DNA from: Synechococcus sp. AG-679-A04
GTDB taxonomy: Bacteria > Cyanobacteriota > Cyanobacteriia > PCC-6307 > Cyanobiaceae
Length of the DNA: 64,000 bases
NCBI GenBank assembly: GCA_003210775.1
Contig: QCUI01000005.1
Coordinates: forward strand, 1-64,000
Reading direction: 5' to 3'
Shown here: piece by piece, positions 36,955-45,610 of the stretch
Position numbering within the stretch: the first letter of the stretch is position 1
How the letters are laid out: every line of letters starts with the position of its first letter
Notes under the pieces: generated by a model
What the model was told of the DNA's origin: nothing
The model's input: the letters and a program-made list of their open reading frames with translations, nothing else
Database searches by the model: none
Program-made: the position numbers and the translations under genes

Positions 36955-38316
36955 ATGCAGGAGATCAACCTGGAGAGGCAAACGATTGCTGCCGTGGCCA
37001 CGGCAGTGGCACCCGGGCAGGGCGGCATCGCGGTGATCCGCCTGTCAGGCCCTGATGCGCAACAGGCTGTGCGTGAGGTCACCTGCTTTCCTGGTGAACA
37101 GCTGTGGGAGAGCCATCGAGTGCTCTACGGCCACGTGATGGCAGCCGATGGAGTGGAGCGCCTCGATGAAGTGCTGGTGCTGTTGATGTTGGCGCCGCGT
37201 AGTTTCACCGCTGAAGATGTGGTGGAAATCCATTGCCATGGCGGCGTGATGGCTGTGCAGCGGGTGATGGCCCGTGTGCTCGAGCAGCCTGGAATTCGCC
37301 GAGCATTGGCCGGTGAATTCAGTCAGAGAGCCGTCCTGAACGGGCGCCTCGATCTCACGCGTGCTGAGGCCATCGGTGATCTGGTGGCTGCTCGCAGTCA
37401 GCGTGCTGCCCAGCTGGCGATGACAGGGGTGGATGGTGGCATCCAGCGCCGAATCCAGCTGTTGCGCGAACGACTGCTGGATCAGCTCAGTGAGCTGGAG
37501 GCCCGGGTGGATTTCGAAGATGATCTCCCAGTTCTCGATGGCCCGGCCTTGCTGAAGGCTTTGCAGTCGGTTCGAGACGATCTGCTGCAACTTGTGGCGG
37601 ATGGGGAGCGCACTGTCGCCCTGCGTCAGGGGCTGCGGGTGGCGCTCGTCGGCAGGCCCAACGTCGGCAAGAGCTCACTTCTGAATCTGCTGAGTCGGCG
37701 GGAGCGAGCCATCGTCACCGATTTACCTGGCACCACAAGAGATCTGCTGGAAAGCGAAATCGTGCTGGAGGGTGTTCCGATCACCCTGCTCGACACCGCC
37801 GGCATCCGCAGCACCAATGATGCCGTGGAGCAGTTGGGCATCGCCCGAAGCCACGACGCTTTGGCCAGTGCCGACCTGGTCGTGCTGTTGTTTGATCTCG
37901 CTGATGGTTGGACCGCTGAGGATCAGCTGCTGCGTGAGCAGATCCCAGCTGATGTGCCCCATCTGCTGGTCGGAAATAAGGCTGATCTCAGCAATGCTGA
38001 GGCTCCCGCCGATGTGCATTTGTCGGCGGTCACTGGGGCTGGGGAAGCGCAGCTCGTCCAGGCTCTTCTGGAGCGTTGCGGCGCCGTTAGCGACGGCTCC
38101 CTGCTGCTGGCTCTCAATCAACGACAGGCTGACCTGGCACGGCTGGCGGCCGCTGCCCTTGATCGCAGTGAGCAGGTTGCCGCCGATGGATTGCCCTGGG
38201 ATTTTTGGACGATTGACCTGCGTGAGGCCATTCACAGCCTTGGCGAGATCACGGGAGAAGAGCTCACGGAATCGGTGCTGGATCGTATTTTTTCCCGCTT
38301 TTGCATTGGCAAATGA
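36955..38316 (+). CDS. mnmE: tRNA uridine-5-carboxymethylaminomethyl GTPase
   Basis: MnmE/TrmE of 453 residues, which with MnmG modifies the wobble uridine of certain tRNAs. N-terminal domain opens TIAAVATAVAPGQGGIAVIRLSG; the inserted G domain has GRPNVGKSSLLN, TTRD, DTAGI and NKAD; the C-terminal catalytic tail is FCIGK, whose cysteine is conserved. Complete and of normal length. Followed by nadC, argS and asparaginase on the same strand. Confidence 0.97.
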   Translation: MQEINLERQTIAAVATAVAPGQGGIAVIRLSGPDAQQAVREVTCFPGEQLWESHRVLYGHVMAADGVERLDEVLVLLMLAPRSFTAEDVVEIHCHGGVMAVQRVMARVLEQPGIRRALAGEFSQRAVLNGRLDLTRAEAIGDLVAARSQRAAQLAMTGVDGGIQRRIQLLRERLLDQLSELEARVDFEDDLPVLDGPALLKALQSVRDDLLQLVADGERTVALRQGLRVALVGRPNVGKSSLLNLLSRRERAIVTDLPGTTRDLLESEIVLEGVPITLLDTAGIRSTNDAVEQLGIARSHDALASADLVVLLFDLADGWTAEDQLLREQIPADVPHLLVGNKADLSNAEAPADVHLSAVTGAGEAQLVQALLERCGAVSDGSLLLALNQRQADLARLAAAALDRSEQVAADGLPWDFWTIDLREAIHSLGEITGEELTESVLDRIFSRFCIGK

Positions 38317-38403
38317 CGTTGGCAAATGAAGCGCTGTGGGTCTCGTCCGAACAGTCGTGCCCGCATGATGGATCTAGGCCTATGAGCGGGCGGTTCCGCA
38401 GTG

Positions 38404-39282
38404 ATGAACGTTGAGCAGCCCCTAACGACCCCACGGCTTCAGGCGCAACTTCAGCACTGGCTGGCAGAGGATCTTGGCCGCGGCGATCTCACCGCACCGT
38501 CCCTCAGCGGACGGCGTGCTCAGGCGAGCTGGATCGCGAAGCAAGAGGGTGTGTTCTGTGGTGGCAGCCTTGCTCTGCAGTTATTTCGCCTGTTGGATCC
38601 CCAGCTCGAGGCGGAGTGTCTGATTGTCGATGGTGCTGTGGTGCAACCCGGTGACACCCTGTTACGTCTCGACGGTCAGGCCACTGCCCTGGTGGGTGCT
38701 GAACGGACGGCGCTGAATCTGGCGATGCGTCTCTCCGGTATCGCCACGGCCACAGCGGCCCTGGTGAGAGAACTGCAGGGAAGCGGAGTGCGCCTGGCCG
38801 ACACGCGCAAGACCACGCCAGGACTGCGTGAACTTGAGAAGTACGCCGTACGCATCGGTGGGGGCGTCAATCACCGACTCGGTCTGGATGATGCCGCCAT
38901 GCTCAAGGAAAACCATCTGGCCTGGGCGGGTGGCATTGAAGCGGCGATTGCTGCTGTGCGGGCTTCAGCTCCATGGCCGGCGAGGGTGATTGTGGAAGCG
39001 GAAACCGAGCAGGAAGCCTCGAAGGCCGTGATTGCCGGAGCTGATGCTGTGCTGCTGGATGAGTTCACGCCTGAGCAGCTCAGCAGCCTGGTGCCCAGGT
39101 TGCGCCAGCTGGCGGTGGAGCGGACTGCTTCCGGGGCTGTGATTCTGGAAGCCTCTGGAATCCAGCCCGGGGATTTGCGTGCCTATGCCACCACAGGCAT
39201 TGATTTGATCTCCACCAGCGCTCCGGTTACGCGGAGTCGCTGGCTGGATTTGAGTATGCGTTTCGCACCTGCCGGGAGATGA
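38404..39282 (+). CDS. nadC: Nicotinate-nucleotide pyrophosphorylase (carboxylating)
   Basis: Quinolinate phosphoribosyltransferase, the third step of de novo NAD synthesis. About 292 residues with the conserved DTRKTTPGLRELEKYAVRIGGGVNHRLGL and MLKENHL for quinolinate and PRPP binding, EAETEQEA and the ILEASGIQ C-terminal motif. ATG 38404; a GTG lies just ahead at 38401. Confidence 0.95.
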   Translation: MNVEQPLTTPRLQAQLQHWLAEDLGRGDLTAPSLSGRRAQASWIAKQEGVFCGGSLALQLFRLLDPQLEAECLIVDGAVVQPGDTLLRLDGQATALVGAERTALNLAMRLSGIATATAALVRELQGSGVRLADTRKTTPGLRELEKYAVRIGGGVNHRLGLDDAAMLKENHLAWAGGIEAAIAAVRASAPWPARVIVEAETEQEASKAVIAGADAVLLDEFTPEQLSSLVPRLRQLAVERTASGAVILEASGIQPGDLRAYATTGIDLISTSAPVTRSRWLDLSMRFAPAGR

Positions 39283-39312
39283 TCAGGGCTTGCCAAGCTC
39301 GTTGATCCGTCC

Positions 39313-41100
39313 ATGCTCCGCATTGCCAACGCCCTTGAAACACAGTTGCGCGGTGCGATGCAACGGGCGTTCCCCGAGGCCTGGACTGAAGCGGGGGAGG
39401 CTGGCTTGGATCCCCAGTTGGCGCCAGCGAGCAAGCCGGAATTCGGCGACTTTCAGGCCAACGGTGCTCTGCCACTGGCCAAGCCGCTGAAGCAGGCGCC
39501 GCGTCAGATCGCGACGGCCATCGTTGAGCAGCTGCAGAACGACCCTACTTTCACTGAGCTTTGCCTCGAGCCCCAGATTGCCGGTCCTGGTTTCATCAAC
39601 CTCACCATCCGAGCGGAGCGTCTTGCTGCTGAGGTGGCCTCCCGGCTGGGTGATGAGCGGCTTGGCGTTCCGCCCGTCAAGGATTCAGCGCCGGTGGTGG
39701 TGGACTTCTCCAGTCCCAACATCGCCAAGGAGATGCATGTGGGCCATCTGCGCTCCACGATCATCGGTGACTCGTTAGCGCGAGTGCTGGAGTTCCGTGG
39801 GCACCCGGTGCTACGGCTGAACCATGTAGGCGACTGGGGAACCCAGTTCGGGATGCTGATCACCCATCTCAAGCAGGTGGCCCCCGATGCTCTCGAGACC
39901 GCCGATGCCATCGACCTCGGTGATCTCGTTGCCTTCTACAGGGAGGCCAAAAAACGCTTTGATGATGACGAGGCGTTTCAGACCACATCCCGCGAGGAAG
40001 TGGTGAAGCTGCAGGGAGGCGATCCTCTGTCGCTCAAAGCCTGGGGGCTCCTGTGTGACCAGTCGCGGCGCGAGTTCCAGAAGATCTACGACCGGCTCGA
40101 CATCCGCCTCAGCGAACGAGGTGAGTCGTTCTACAACCCCTTCCTGCCTGCGGTGATCGATGGGCTGAAGCAGGTCGGTCTGCTGGTCACCGACGACGGG
40201 GCAGAGTGCGTCTTCCTGGAAGGGGTCAGCGGCAAGGACGGCAAGCCGCTGCCGGTGATTGTGCAAAAGAGTGATGGGGGCTTCAATTACGCCACCACCG
40301 ATCTCGCGGCGATTCGTTACCGGTTCGCGGCGGCTCCCGATGGTGATGCAGCCCGCCGGGTGATCTACGTGACCGATTCCGGTCAGGCCAATCACTTTGC
40401 GGGAGTGTTCCAGGTGGCCGAGCGGGCCGGTTGGATTCCCGACGGCTCTCGACTGGAGCATGTGCCCTTCGGGTTGGTGCAGGGAGAAGACGGCAAGAAG
40501 CTCAAGACCCGGGCCGGTGACACCGTGCGTCTTCGCGATCTGCTGGATGAGGCGGAAGAGCGCGCTGAAGCGGACCTGCGTTCGCGCCTCCAGGAGGAAG
40601 AGCGCAGTGAACCTGAAGACTTCATCAACCATGTGGCCAGCACCGTCGGCCTGGCAGCGGTGAAATATGCCGACCTCAGTCAGAACCGGATTACCAACTA
40701 CCAGTTCTCGTTTGATCGCATGCTGGCCCTCCAGGGCAACACAGCTCCCTACCTTCTCTATGCGCTGGTGCGGATTGCCGGCATCGCCCGCAAGGGTGGT
40801 GATCTGGATGTCTCAACGGCTCAGCTGCAGTTCAGTGAGCCTCAGGAGTGGGCGCTGGTGCGTGAACTCCTCAAGTTCGATGCTGTGATCGCCGAGGTGG
40901 AGGAGGAGTTGCTCCCCAATCGTCTCTGCAGCTATCTGTTTGAGCTCAGCCAGGTGTTCAATCGTTTTTATGACCAGGTGCCGGTGCTCAAGGCAGGCCC
41001 AGACGCTTTGCCGTCACGGCTGGCCCTCTGTCGCCTCACTGCCGACACTCTGAAAACAGGGCTCGGCCTGCTCGGGATTGCCACTCTGGAGCGGATGTGA
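39313..41100 (+). CDS. argS: Arginyl-tRNA synthetase
   Basis: Class I aminoacyl-tRNA synthetase of 595 residues. The HIGH motif is in [21 protein letters not shown], the KMSK-equivalent is [10 protein letters not shown], and the anticodon-binding DALR-type C-terminus ends [12 protein letters not shown]. An N-terminal Add-1 domain is present. Its TGA overlaps the GTG of the asparaginase gene. Confidence 0.97.
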   Translation: MLRIANALETQLRGAMQRAFPEAWTEAGEAGLDPQLAPASKPEFGDFQANGALPLAKPLKQAPRQIATAIVEQLQNDPTFTELCLEPQIAGPGFINLTIRAERLAAEVASRLGDERLGVPPVKDSAPVVVDFSSPNIAKEMHVGHLRSTIIGDSLARVLEFRGHPVLRLNHVGDWGTQFGMLITHLKQVAPDALETADAIDLGDLVAFYREAKKRFDDDEAFQTTSREEVVKLQGGDPLSLKAWGLLCDQSRREFQKIYDRLDIRLSERGESFYNPFLPAVIDGLKQVGLLVTDDGAECVFLEGVSGKDGKPLPVIVQKSDGGFNYATTDLAAIRYRFAAAPDGDAARRVIYVTDSGQANHFAGVFQVAERAGWIPDGSRLEHVPFGLVQGEDGKKLKTRAGDTVRLRDLLDEAEERAEADLRSRLQEEERSEPEDFINHVASTVGLAAVKYADLSQNRITNYQFSFDRMLALQGNTAPYLLYALVRIAGIARKGGDLDVSTAQLQFSEPQEWALVRELLKFDAVIAEVEEELLPNRLCSYLFELSQVFNRFYDQVPVLKAGPDALPSRLALCRLTADTLKTGLGLLGIATLERM

Positions 41101-42104
41101 GCGGATCTGGCTTACCCCGGTTGTTGCTGCTCGCCACCGGTGGCACCATCGCCGGACGTGCGAGTGACGTGACCTCCCTGAATCACTACTCAGCAGGCGT
41201 CATTGCTGCTGAGGACATGCTGCAGTCCGTTCCGCAGCTGCAGCAGCTTGCTGAGATTGAGGTGGAGCAGATCGCCAACGTCGACAGTGCTGATCTGACG
41301 TTCGATCACTGGCACCGATTGGTGGCGCGCATCCGCGAGGCGTTGACCGTCGATCCCGATCTGGCGGGGGTGGTGATCACCCATGGCACCAACACGCTGG
41401 AGGAAACAGCCTGGCTGTTGCAGCTGCTGATCGATGACCCGCGGCCGGTGGTGCTGGTGGGGGCGATGCGGCCTGCAACGGCGCTGAGTGCTGATGGTCC
41501 GCTCAATCTGTTTCAGGCCATGCAGGTGGCCAGAGCGCCGGAGTCCCGTGGGCACGGGGTGCTTGTGGTGATGGATGGCTGGATCCATGCAGCTCGCGAG
41601 GTCACAAAGGTCGCCACTCAGGGGGTTGGTGCCTTTGAAAGCCCTGGTTTTGGCCCCTTGGGTTGGGTGGATGATGCGGGCGTGCACTTGCCTCCAGCGC
41701 AGCCAGCACGTCCTGTTCCTTTCTCAGGCCTTCAGCTTGACGAGCCCTGGCCCCAGGTGGCGATCCTGCATGGTTGCGTCGAGCCTCCGTCGGCCCTGAT
41801 TCCTGCCCTGCTTTCGGCCGGAATACGGGGTCTGGTGTTCACGGGCACTGGGGCTGGCCAGCTGTCGGCGCTTGAACGCTGCGCTCTTGAAAACTGGCCA
41901 GGGCCGCTGCCGCTCATGCTCAGGGCGAATCGCTGTGGTTCTGGGCCCGTGCATCGTGATGAGCAATTTGCCCGCCTTGGCCTTTTGCCCGCCGGGCGGC
42001 TCAGCCCCCAGAAAGCGCGAGTGCTGTTATTGCTGGCTCTGATGGCTGGATTAGATCGCGCAGAGTTGGGAGCATTGATCTCACAACGCGAGCACGTCAG
42101 CTGA
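41097..42104 (+). CDS. ansA: L-asparaginase (type II family)
   Basis: A 335-residue asparaginase hydrolysing asparagine to aspartate and ammonia. Catalytic threonines are in [13 protein letters not shown] and [12 protein letters not shown], the two signature motifs; the [16 protein letters not shown] stretch is also characteristic. No signal peptide, so probably cytoplasmic. It is coupled to argS by a 4-base overlap, and the next (HprK-like) gene starts at its stop codon, so an unusual accessory operon follows directly. Confidence 0.92.
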   Translation: MSGSGLPRLLLLATGGTIAGRASDVTSLNHYSAGVIAAEDMLQSVPQLQQLAEIEVEQIANVDSADLTFDHWHRLVARIREALTVDPDLAGVVITHGTNTLEETAWLLQLLIDDPRPVVLVGAMRPATALSADGPLNLFQAMQVARAPESRGHGVLVVMDGWIHAAREVTKVATQGVGAFESPGFGPLGWVDDAGVHLPPAQPARPVPFSGLQLDEPWPQVAILHGCVEPPSALIPALLSAGIRGLVFTGTGAGQLSALERCALENWPGPLPLMLRANRCGSGPVHRDEQFARLGLLPAGRLSPQKARVLLLLALMAGLDRAELGALISQREHVS

Positions 42105-43126
42105 TGCCTGCAGCGTCTCCTGAGGCCTATCAAGCTTTCGGCATGCTGCTGTCGTCGTCGTTGGCATTGCCGGAGTTGATGCCAGCCGATGCAGTTCTCA
42201 CCGAACGTGAACCGCTGGTGGAACTGGTGGAAGCTGATCACCGGCAGTGGCCAGCTCTACAGCCCAGCCCTCACAGCACGCCAATGTTGCAGTTGGCGCC
42301 TCAGGAATGGCGTCTGGAATTTGAAGGGATTGGTTGGTTTCGTGCCACTGGCGGTGAGCGTTTGGAATGGCAGCGCTGGGACGACAGCGTCAGCGATCGC
42401 GACATCCGCACGTTTGCTGTCACCAGTGGTCTTGGCGCTTTAGCAATTCAGCGTGGTGGTTTGGTTTTGCATGGAACAGCGCTCGAGCGGGATGGTGAGG
42501 CAATCCTGCTTTTAGGCCATCCAGCTGCTGGTAAGTCCACCCTGGCCTGGTGCTTGCTTCAAGAAGGTTGGCGTTTACTTAGCAGTGAGCTCGTTGCCGT
42601 GAGCTCTGATGGGTTGGTTCAGCCAGGGATACATCAACTCAAGCTTTGGCATGACGCAGCTGTGGCTGTGGATTTGAATTGGGCGCAGTTACCACCTGTA
42701 CGAAAGGGACTCAAGCGATATGCATTAATGGCGCAAGATTTGACTTGCATGCCACAGCCAACACCATTAAGGCTGATCTATAGCTTAAATCGCGCCAAAG
42801 AGGATTCGGGTAAAGAAAATGATATTGAGGTAGGAGATGACAAGGAGAAAATCTCTCTCAAGGCTTCACGCAATTTTTCACAAACAAATGCCTTATTGCG
42901 CCTGCGCAACCAAGCCTTTCACGCCAGGATGTATCGAGGTATGGATGCAGAAGCGCAGATGTTTATGCAGGCAGCTGGACTGGCTCGAACGGTGCCGTTG
43001 CATGCCTTGATCGTTCCAGATGGAATCAGAGCGATGGCCGAAAGCCTGAAGAAGGTGAATCTGATGCAACCCGAATCAATGCAACAGCGCAAAGAAGCTA
43101 TAGAAGAGGACGCAAGCAATGACTGA
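42104..43126 (+). CDS. HPr kinase-like P-loop protein
   Basis: A 340-residue protein with the P-loop GHPAAGKSTLAWCLL near residue 145, in the context LVLHGTALERDGEAILLLGHP, which resembles HPr kinase/phosphorylase-like proteins that accompany PqqD-like and sulfotransferase genes in peptide clusters. In lasso-peptide clusters such kinases phosphorylate the precursor C-terminus. A charged low-complexity insert (about residues 228-250, rich in Lys, Asp and Glu) and a helical tail follow. The gene overlaps asparaginase by one base and the sulfotransferase by 8. Its 3' half is A+T-richer than its 5' half. No HPr gene is near, so a role in sugar regulation is unlikely. Confidence 0.68.
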   Translation: MPAASPEAYQAFGMLLSSSLALPELMPADAVLTEREPLVELVEADHRQWPALQPSPHSTPMLQLAPQEWRLEFEGIGWFRATGGERLEWQRWDDSVSDRDIRTFAVTSGLGALAIQRGGLVLHGTALERDGEAILLLGHPAAGKSTLAWCLLQEGWRLLSSELVAVSSDGLVQPGIHQLKLWHDAAVAVDLNWAQLPPVRKGLKRYALMAQDLTCMPQPTPLRLIYSLNRAKEDSGKENDIEVGDDKEKISLKASRNFSQTNALLRLRNQAFHARMYRGMDAEAQMFMQAAGLARTVPLHALIVPDGIRAMAESLKKVNLMQPESMQQRKEAIEEDASND

Positions 43127-44000
43127 AGATCACAGCTACTGGTATCTAGCCTCGTATCCAAAATCAGGCAACACCTGGTGTCGGGTTTTTATTACTGAAT
43201 TGATGAGGCTGGCAGGAGACAATCTTAGAGAAGAATTAAACCTTAATCAAGATATTGAAACTGGAGCGATTGCCTCATCCAGGCTCTGGCTGGATGATCA
43301 ATTAGGAGTTAACAGTTGTGATCTGAGTTTTTGCGAACTCGATCCCTTGCGCGGACGTGCTGGCGCCAGTGCATGGCTATTCGCAGAAGGGGAGCGCTTT
43401 CACAAAGTGCATGATGCATTCCAGTCTCGCGATTCCCGTGGACGTCCGGTGGTGAGTACGACAGGTTGCTCAGGAGTTGTTTATATCCTGCGCCACCCAG
43501 AGGATGTGGCCGTATCACTCGGCCACTTCTTCTCATGGCCTCTGGATCGATGTGTTGATTTTTTGCTGGATCCAAGTGCAGCGCTGATGCCAGGTGAACA
43601 CTTTGGCGGCCATCAAGTACGCCAGCACATGGGCCGCTGGGATCAACATGTGCGCTCATGGGTCGATCAAACTCAACTACCAGTTTTGATAATGCGCTAT
43701 GAGGATATGTTGGCAAAAGGGTCAGAAACATTTACAGAATTAGCAACCTTTCTGGGCCTGCCTAGCGAGGCTCATCTTATTGATCAAGCACTAGAAAACA
43801 CCTCTATTGAGAAACTCAAGAAACTTGAGGAAGATCTGGATGGCTTTGCAGAAAAGCCTGCCGGTTGTGAGCGTTTCTTTCGCTCAGGTCGGACAGGAGA
43901 AGGCGCAGATCGGCTTTCAAATGTGCAGCGACAACGACTCGTAAAGGGATTGTCTGAGGTGATGAAGCGCTTTCAATATGAGGGTCCAGAAGTTGACTAA
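43119..44000 (+). CDS. Sulfotransferase
   Basis: A 293-residue PAPS-dependent sulfotransferase. The 5'-phosphosulfate loop is LASYPKSGNTWCRVFI at the N-terminus and the 3'-phosphate-binding region is VYILRHPEDVAVSLGHFF; VLIMRYEDML follows as in the family. The substrate is unknown. It overlaps the HprK-like gene upstream and the acyltransferase gene downstream (23 bases), so the three are one transcriptional unit. Composition is A+T-rich compared with argS and asparaginase. Confidence 0.88.
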   Translation: MTEDHSYWYLASYPKSGNTWCRVFITELMRLAGDNLREELNLNQDIETGAIASSRLWLDDQLGVNSCDLSFCELDPLRGRAGASAWLFAEGERFHKVHDAFQSRDSRGRPVVSTTGCSGVVYILRHPEDVAVSLGHFFSWPLDRCVDFLLDPSAALMPGEHFGGHQVRQHMGRWDQHVRSWVDQTQLPVLIMRYEDMLAKGSETFTELATFLGLPSEAHLIDQALENTSIEKLKKLEEDLDGFAEKPAGCERFFRSGRTGEGADRLSNVQRQRLVKGLSEVMKRFQYEGPEVD

Positions 44001-44544
44001 TCTTCGTATTGAATTTGTATTTGGAGAGGTGAATGATCAGCTAAGGCGCGAGTTGAGAGCTTTCTGGGGCCTGTATACTAATGCATATCAAGAAGAATTG
44101 AGTTCGTTCAGAGTTGCATCAAGAAACAGCCATGGCTTAAAGCAAATGGATCTATTTAAAAAGCCTATATCGCGTCAGCCAGCTGCACTTTCACGTGATC
44201 AATCAGGCGCGATTAATGGCATTGTGTTTGTTGTGTTAAGAGAGCTAGATGGCTCGCTAGAGCTCGGAACCCACGCCTACTTTCAACGCATGTATATCGT
44301 CCCAGAATCCAGGCAGCCACGTTTAGCGAATCAACTGTTTAGAGCGTTTCTTCACGGGTTTGATCGTGATGCAGGGAAACGTGATCATCGAGCAAAAGTA
44401 TTGCTGGCTGAAAACATTAATCCTGGCTTACAAAAGGCCTTCATGCGGCGTTATTTTGCACGCCTTGGGTTCCAAATGCTTGGAGGAAATCAACTCGGTG
44501 GTGAAATTTGGGTTAGAAAGCTCAAAACATACTTCTCATTTTAA
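43978..44544 (+). CDS. N-acyltransferase-like (GNAT fold) protein
   Basis: A 188-residue protein resembling the GNAT/N-acyl amino acid synthase fold: FWGLYTNAYQEELSSFR near the N-terminus, GIVFVVLRELDGSLELGTHAYFQRMYIVPESRQPRLANQLF (acyl-CoA or acyl-ACP binding-like strand and loop), and ARLGFQMLGGNQLGGEIWVRK at the end. The match is moderate. Last gene of the operon starting at asparaginase or the HprK-like gene; its 3' end meets the convergent PqqD-like gene with a 4-base overlap. Confidence 0.6.
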   Translation: MRVQKLTNLRIEFVFGEVNDQLRRELRAFWGLYTNAYQEELSSFRVASRNSHGLKQMDLFKKPISRQPAALSRDQSGAINGIVFVVLRELDGSLELGTHAYFQRMYIVPESRQPRLANQLFRAFLHGFDRDAGKRDHRAKVLLAENINPGLQKAFMRRYFARLGFQMLGGNQLGGEIWVRKLKTYFSF

Positions 44545-44822
44545 TCATCAACTACGGCAATCACTTTCTTTTCCAAGGCAGCTTCCAGCCATGCTTCAAC
44601 AGAGGTCTTGCATTCATCCGGAGTGACTTCATATTCACCCTCTAAATGCTTGCAGAGTTCAACCAGCGTTGGCTGAACTTTCAGTGCATTCCAAATGGCT
44701 GAACCTGTCTCGTTGAGAACAAGATACTCGCAGGTGTTGCTTTGAAATAAAGCCACTTCGCCATCAAGTTCAGTGCAGGCAGCTTGGTGATGCTGCTTAA
44801 AACGTCTGGTGTTACCAACCAT
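44541..44822 (-). CDS. PqqD-like peptide-binding (RRE) protein
   Basis: A 93-residue protein of the PqqD family, winged-helix domains that bind leader peptides of ribosomally made peptides (RiPP recognition element). The pattern ELDGEVALFQSNTCEYLVLNETGSAIWNAL, with LVxLCKHLEGEYEVTPDEC later, is the typical PqqD-like strand-helix layout (xxNxxGxxIWxxL). It is encoded opposite the HprK/sulfotransferase/acyltransferase operon and on the same strand as the precursor peptide at 45205. Adjacent to such tailoring enzymes it suggests a peptide substrate. Confidence 0.8.
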   Translation of the reverse strand: MVGNTRRFKQHHQAACTELDGEVALFQSNTCEYLVLNETGSAIWNALKVQPTLVELCKHLEGEYEVTPDECKTSVEAWLEAALEKKVIAVVDD

Positions 44823-44882
44823 CTAACTTTTAAATGCATCATTGGCGTCTAGTGCATGATCGCATAGACCCTTGGTCTAGGT

Positions 44883-44993
44883 ATGGCATCTCAACCGCGC
44901 TATTTGCCAGCAGGCCATAACGATTCACTGGTGCTCAGCGTCCCGGTGGATCGGGCTGCCGCTGAACGAGTATTGGCCGGATCTGCCGTTTAA
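44883..44993 (+). CDS. Possible 36-residue peptide or gene remnant
   Basis: ATG 44883 to TAA 44993 encodes MASQPRYLPAGHNDSLVLSV and a short helical tail ending AAAERVLAGSAV. No ribosome-binding site stands out. It could be a small peptide or the start of a gene lost by deletion. Only the open frame and its more G+C-rich composition than its surroundings support it. Confidence 0.25.
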   Translation: MASQPRYLPAGHNDSLVLSVPVDRAAAERVLAGSAV

Positions 44994-45100
44994 TTGCAGG
45001 ATGGATTGAGAATTAAGTCCTGGCTGTCTCTGCTCAGCTTCGCTCAAACGTGCCAGGCATTGAAGGCTTATTTATGAGCTTTTAGGGGTGATTGAAGCAA

Positions 45101-45128
45101 TAAAAAGCCCCTGTCAATGCAGGGGCCT
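45101..45128 (-). terminator. Rho-independent terminator for precursor peptide gene
   Basis: On the minus strand the stem GCCCCTG/CAGGGGC (45126-45120 with 45113-45107) encloses a six-base loop and is followed by five U residues (45106-45102). It is about 80 bases after the stop of the Nif11/prochlorosin-type gene and would end its transcript before the PqqD-like gene. Confidence 0.85.
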
Positions 45129-45204
45129 TGAGCATGTCGCAAAACAGATATCAAGCCAAAAGATTATTCTGGGTGTTGGCTGCATCTAAGTTTTGAGTAA
45201 TAGT

Positions 45205-45450
45205 TTAGAGCGTACATTCGACATCCATTGAAGTCGTTTCGTTGCATATACCTTTTACGCCAACACCACCGGCTACACTTTCTAGATCCACCTCACTGAG
45301 ACTGTTGAACTTATCAGGAGTGAATTCATGGCCATGTTCTCTAGCAATGGCTATAACATCGTCAGGTGACTTAGCTGCTTTTAGTTTCTGCTGAAGACTG
45401 TTATTGCCTTGGATTTTGACAAGAAATGCCTTGAGTTGTTCTAGGGACAT
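45205..45450 (-). CDS. Nif11/prochlorosin-type RiPP precursor peptide
   Basis: An 81-residue precursor. The leader (residues 1-62) is of the Nif11 type used by prochlorosins: MSLEQLKAFLVKIQGNNSLQ, KLKAAKSPDDVIAIAREHGH, then LSEVDLESVAGG. The double glycine at 61-62 is the expected peptidase/export cleavage site. The 19-residue core is VGVKGICNETTSMDVECTL, with two Cys and Thr/Thr/Ser between them plus a final Thr, suited to one or two lanthionine rings. No LanM synthetase gene is in the window; in prochlorosin producers one enzyme acts on many precursors at unlinked loci. Confidence 0.85.
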   Translation of the reverse strand: MSLEQLKAFLVKIQGNNSLQQKLKAAKSPDDVIAIAREHGHEFTPDKFNSLSEVDLESVAGGVGVKGICNETTSMDVECTL

Positions 45451-45610
45451 GGGTCTGAGGTCTGTTCAGCAGTCATAGCAATGGTAAGCAAGGCGCGCCA
45501 TATCAGTAGGGATGGCAATAAAAACCTGCACTTGGAAGGGCCAAGTAATAATCAGAGAAAGCAATTACGTGCGAGCCAGGAAAACAACTTCGAGTAAAAT
45601 ATTGATAAGC

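Larger units (their letters stand above)
44823..45204. other. 382-base gap: hairpin, short ORF and terminator
   Basis: Between the PqqD-like gene and the precursor peptide gene. It contains a 6-bp inverted repeat TAGACC-CTT-GGTCTA at 44865-44879 just upstream of the PqqD-like start, a 36-residue plus-strand frame at 44883-44993, and the terminator hairpin at 45101-45128. No other gene is seen. Confidence 0.6.
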
